In this document: one piece after another, positions 63,675-64,000 of the stretch | How the letters are laid out: each line of letters opens with the position of its first letter | Position numbering within the stretch: position 1 is the stretch's first letter | DNA from: Desulfitobacterium metallireducens DSM 15288 | Lineage (GTDB): Bacteria > Bacillota > Desulfitobacteriia > Desulfitobacteriales > Desulfitobacteriaceae | Direction: 5' to 3' | Assembly (NCBI RefSeq): GCF_000231405.2 | Contig: NZ_CP007032.1 | Coordinates: 1,860,001-1,924,000, forward strand | Length of the DNA: 64,000 nucleotides | Program-made: the position numbers and the translations under genes | Notes under the pieces: generated by a model | What the model saw: the letters and a program-made list of their open reading frames with translations, nothing else | What the model was told of the DNA's origin: nothing | The model's database searches: none

Positions 63675-63869
63675 ATGGAAGAGCTATTGAAGCTAACCGC
63701 CAATTATGGTTTCCCGATGGTTGTCGCCGGATATCTTCTAGTGAGGCTGGAACCGACCATCAAAGAATTGCAAAAAAGCATCACCTCGCTCACAATCGTC
63801 GTAGCCCGTCAGAGCGGGATGGACAAGGATGAGATCTATGACCTTATCAATAACAAAAAAGTAAGCTAA
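63675..63869 (+). CDS. YvrJ family membrane protein
   Basis: 64 residues from ATG 63675 (SD AAGGAGG with 9 bases to the ATG; a TTG at 63669 is too close). One helix, ANYGFPMVVAGYLLVRLEPT, and a short coiled tail, the YvrJ pattern. Function unknown. Confidence 0.88.
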   Translation: MEELLKLTANYGFPMVVAGYLLVRLEPTIKELQKSITSLTIVVARQSGMDKDEIYDLINNKKVS

Positions 63870-63909
63870 CGCGCTTTTAAACAGCACTCGCAAGAAGGGA
63901 TTTAGTCCG

Positions 63910-64000
63910 ATGAAAAAGATAAAAAGACGCGCAGCAGCCCCTCTCCTCACACTTTTCCTTGCAGGATTGCTGGGTCTCGGAAATTATGGGGTTAACGTCA
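63910..64000 (+). CDS. N-terminal fragment of an exported or membrane protein
   Basis: ATG 63910 (SD AAGAAGGG) begins MKKIKRRAAAPLLTLFLAGL then LGLGNYGVNV before the window ends. Positively charged start and hydrophobic core form a signal peptide or anchor. The mature part is outside the window. Confidence 0.6.
   Translation, partial: MKKIKRRAAAPLLTLFLAGLLGLGNYGVNV

Overview
The window looks like a chromosomal segment of an anaerobic, low-GC, spore-forming Firmicute of the Peptococcaceae (Desulfosporosinus/Desulfitobacterium type). This is inferred from gene content: ResB/ResC cytochrome c assembly, NrfD/FeS modules, a six-gene Rnf complex, HepT with Tat genes, DUF2922/DUF1659/YvrJ small proteins, c-di-AMP riboswitches and a group IIC-type intron. 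No rRNA, tRNA or CRISPR was seen.

Layout. 0-9 kb (mostly minus strand): ResC/ResB, an NrfD + four-cluster ferredoxin pair, prenyl diphosphate synthase with TatA/B and TatC and a second, active-site-less prenyl synthase-like protein, SpeD, a 23-residue membrane peptide and L-asparaginase. 9-10.5 kb: two divergent small Cys-rich genes, each with an in-frame UGA at a Cys-like position followed by a SECIS-like hairpin. The minus gene is a DUF5714 protein with a Ser-Cys-Sec-Gly motif; the plus gene is a CopZ-N-terminal-like [2Fe-2S] protein ending in Asn-Pro-Ala-Gly-Leu-Sec-Cys. I regard this pair as the most interesting content of the window. 10.5-24 kb: cupin, DUF2975/XRE/DUF4173 operon with a twin palindrome upstream, ABC-2 exporter, D,D-carboxypeptidase, PAS protein, a decayed duplication of a locus at 52-53 kb, an immunity-type protein, a UvrA tail, a YkvA-like protein, a riboswitch-controlled NlpC/P60 hydrolase, and YolD plus a Y-family polymerase. 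24.7-30.1 kb: RseC-like protein followed by rnfCDGEAB.

30-41 kb is an accessory island: a frameshifted helicase, a 26-bp inverted repeat pair, an SAM methyltransferase, a zinc-ribbon/TIR protein, a dGTPase, a tyrosine recombinase and a broken IS110 element. 41-53 kb: c-di-AMP riboswitch and Kup potassium transporter, a TPR-rifampin ADP-ribosyltransferase fusion, a double CDGSH protein, DUF2238, a Bce-type peptide-antibiotic detoxification module (permease, ATPase, kinase, regulator) and an amidohydrolase. 53-58 kb is rich in gene remnants (HTH, DUF1801, RhuM, EcsC-like) around Fic, DUF2200 and ParB-like genes. 58-64 kb: hypothetical protein, ImmA/IrrE + XRE pair, an endonuclease-less group II intron inserted directly at a terminator, an RpoA-CTD-like protein and a DUF1659/DUF2922/YvrJ cluster leading into a truncated exported protein.

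Functional links: the Rnf complex couples ferredoxin and NAD pools to the ion gradient; Tat genes can export the Tat-signal ferredoxin; two c-di-AMP riboswitches connect wall hydrolysis and potassium uptake to one second messenger; Bce and Arr genes supply antibiotic resistance. Starts were moved wherever a Shine-Dalgarno (SD) sequence or family alignment favoured an internal codon. All family assignments are from pattern recognition without database searches.
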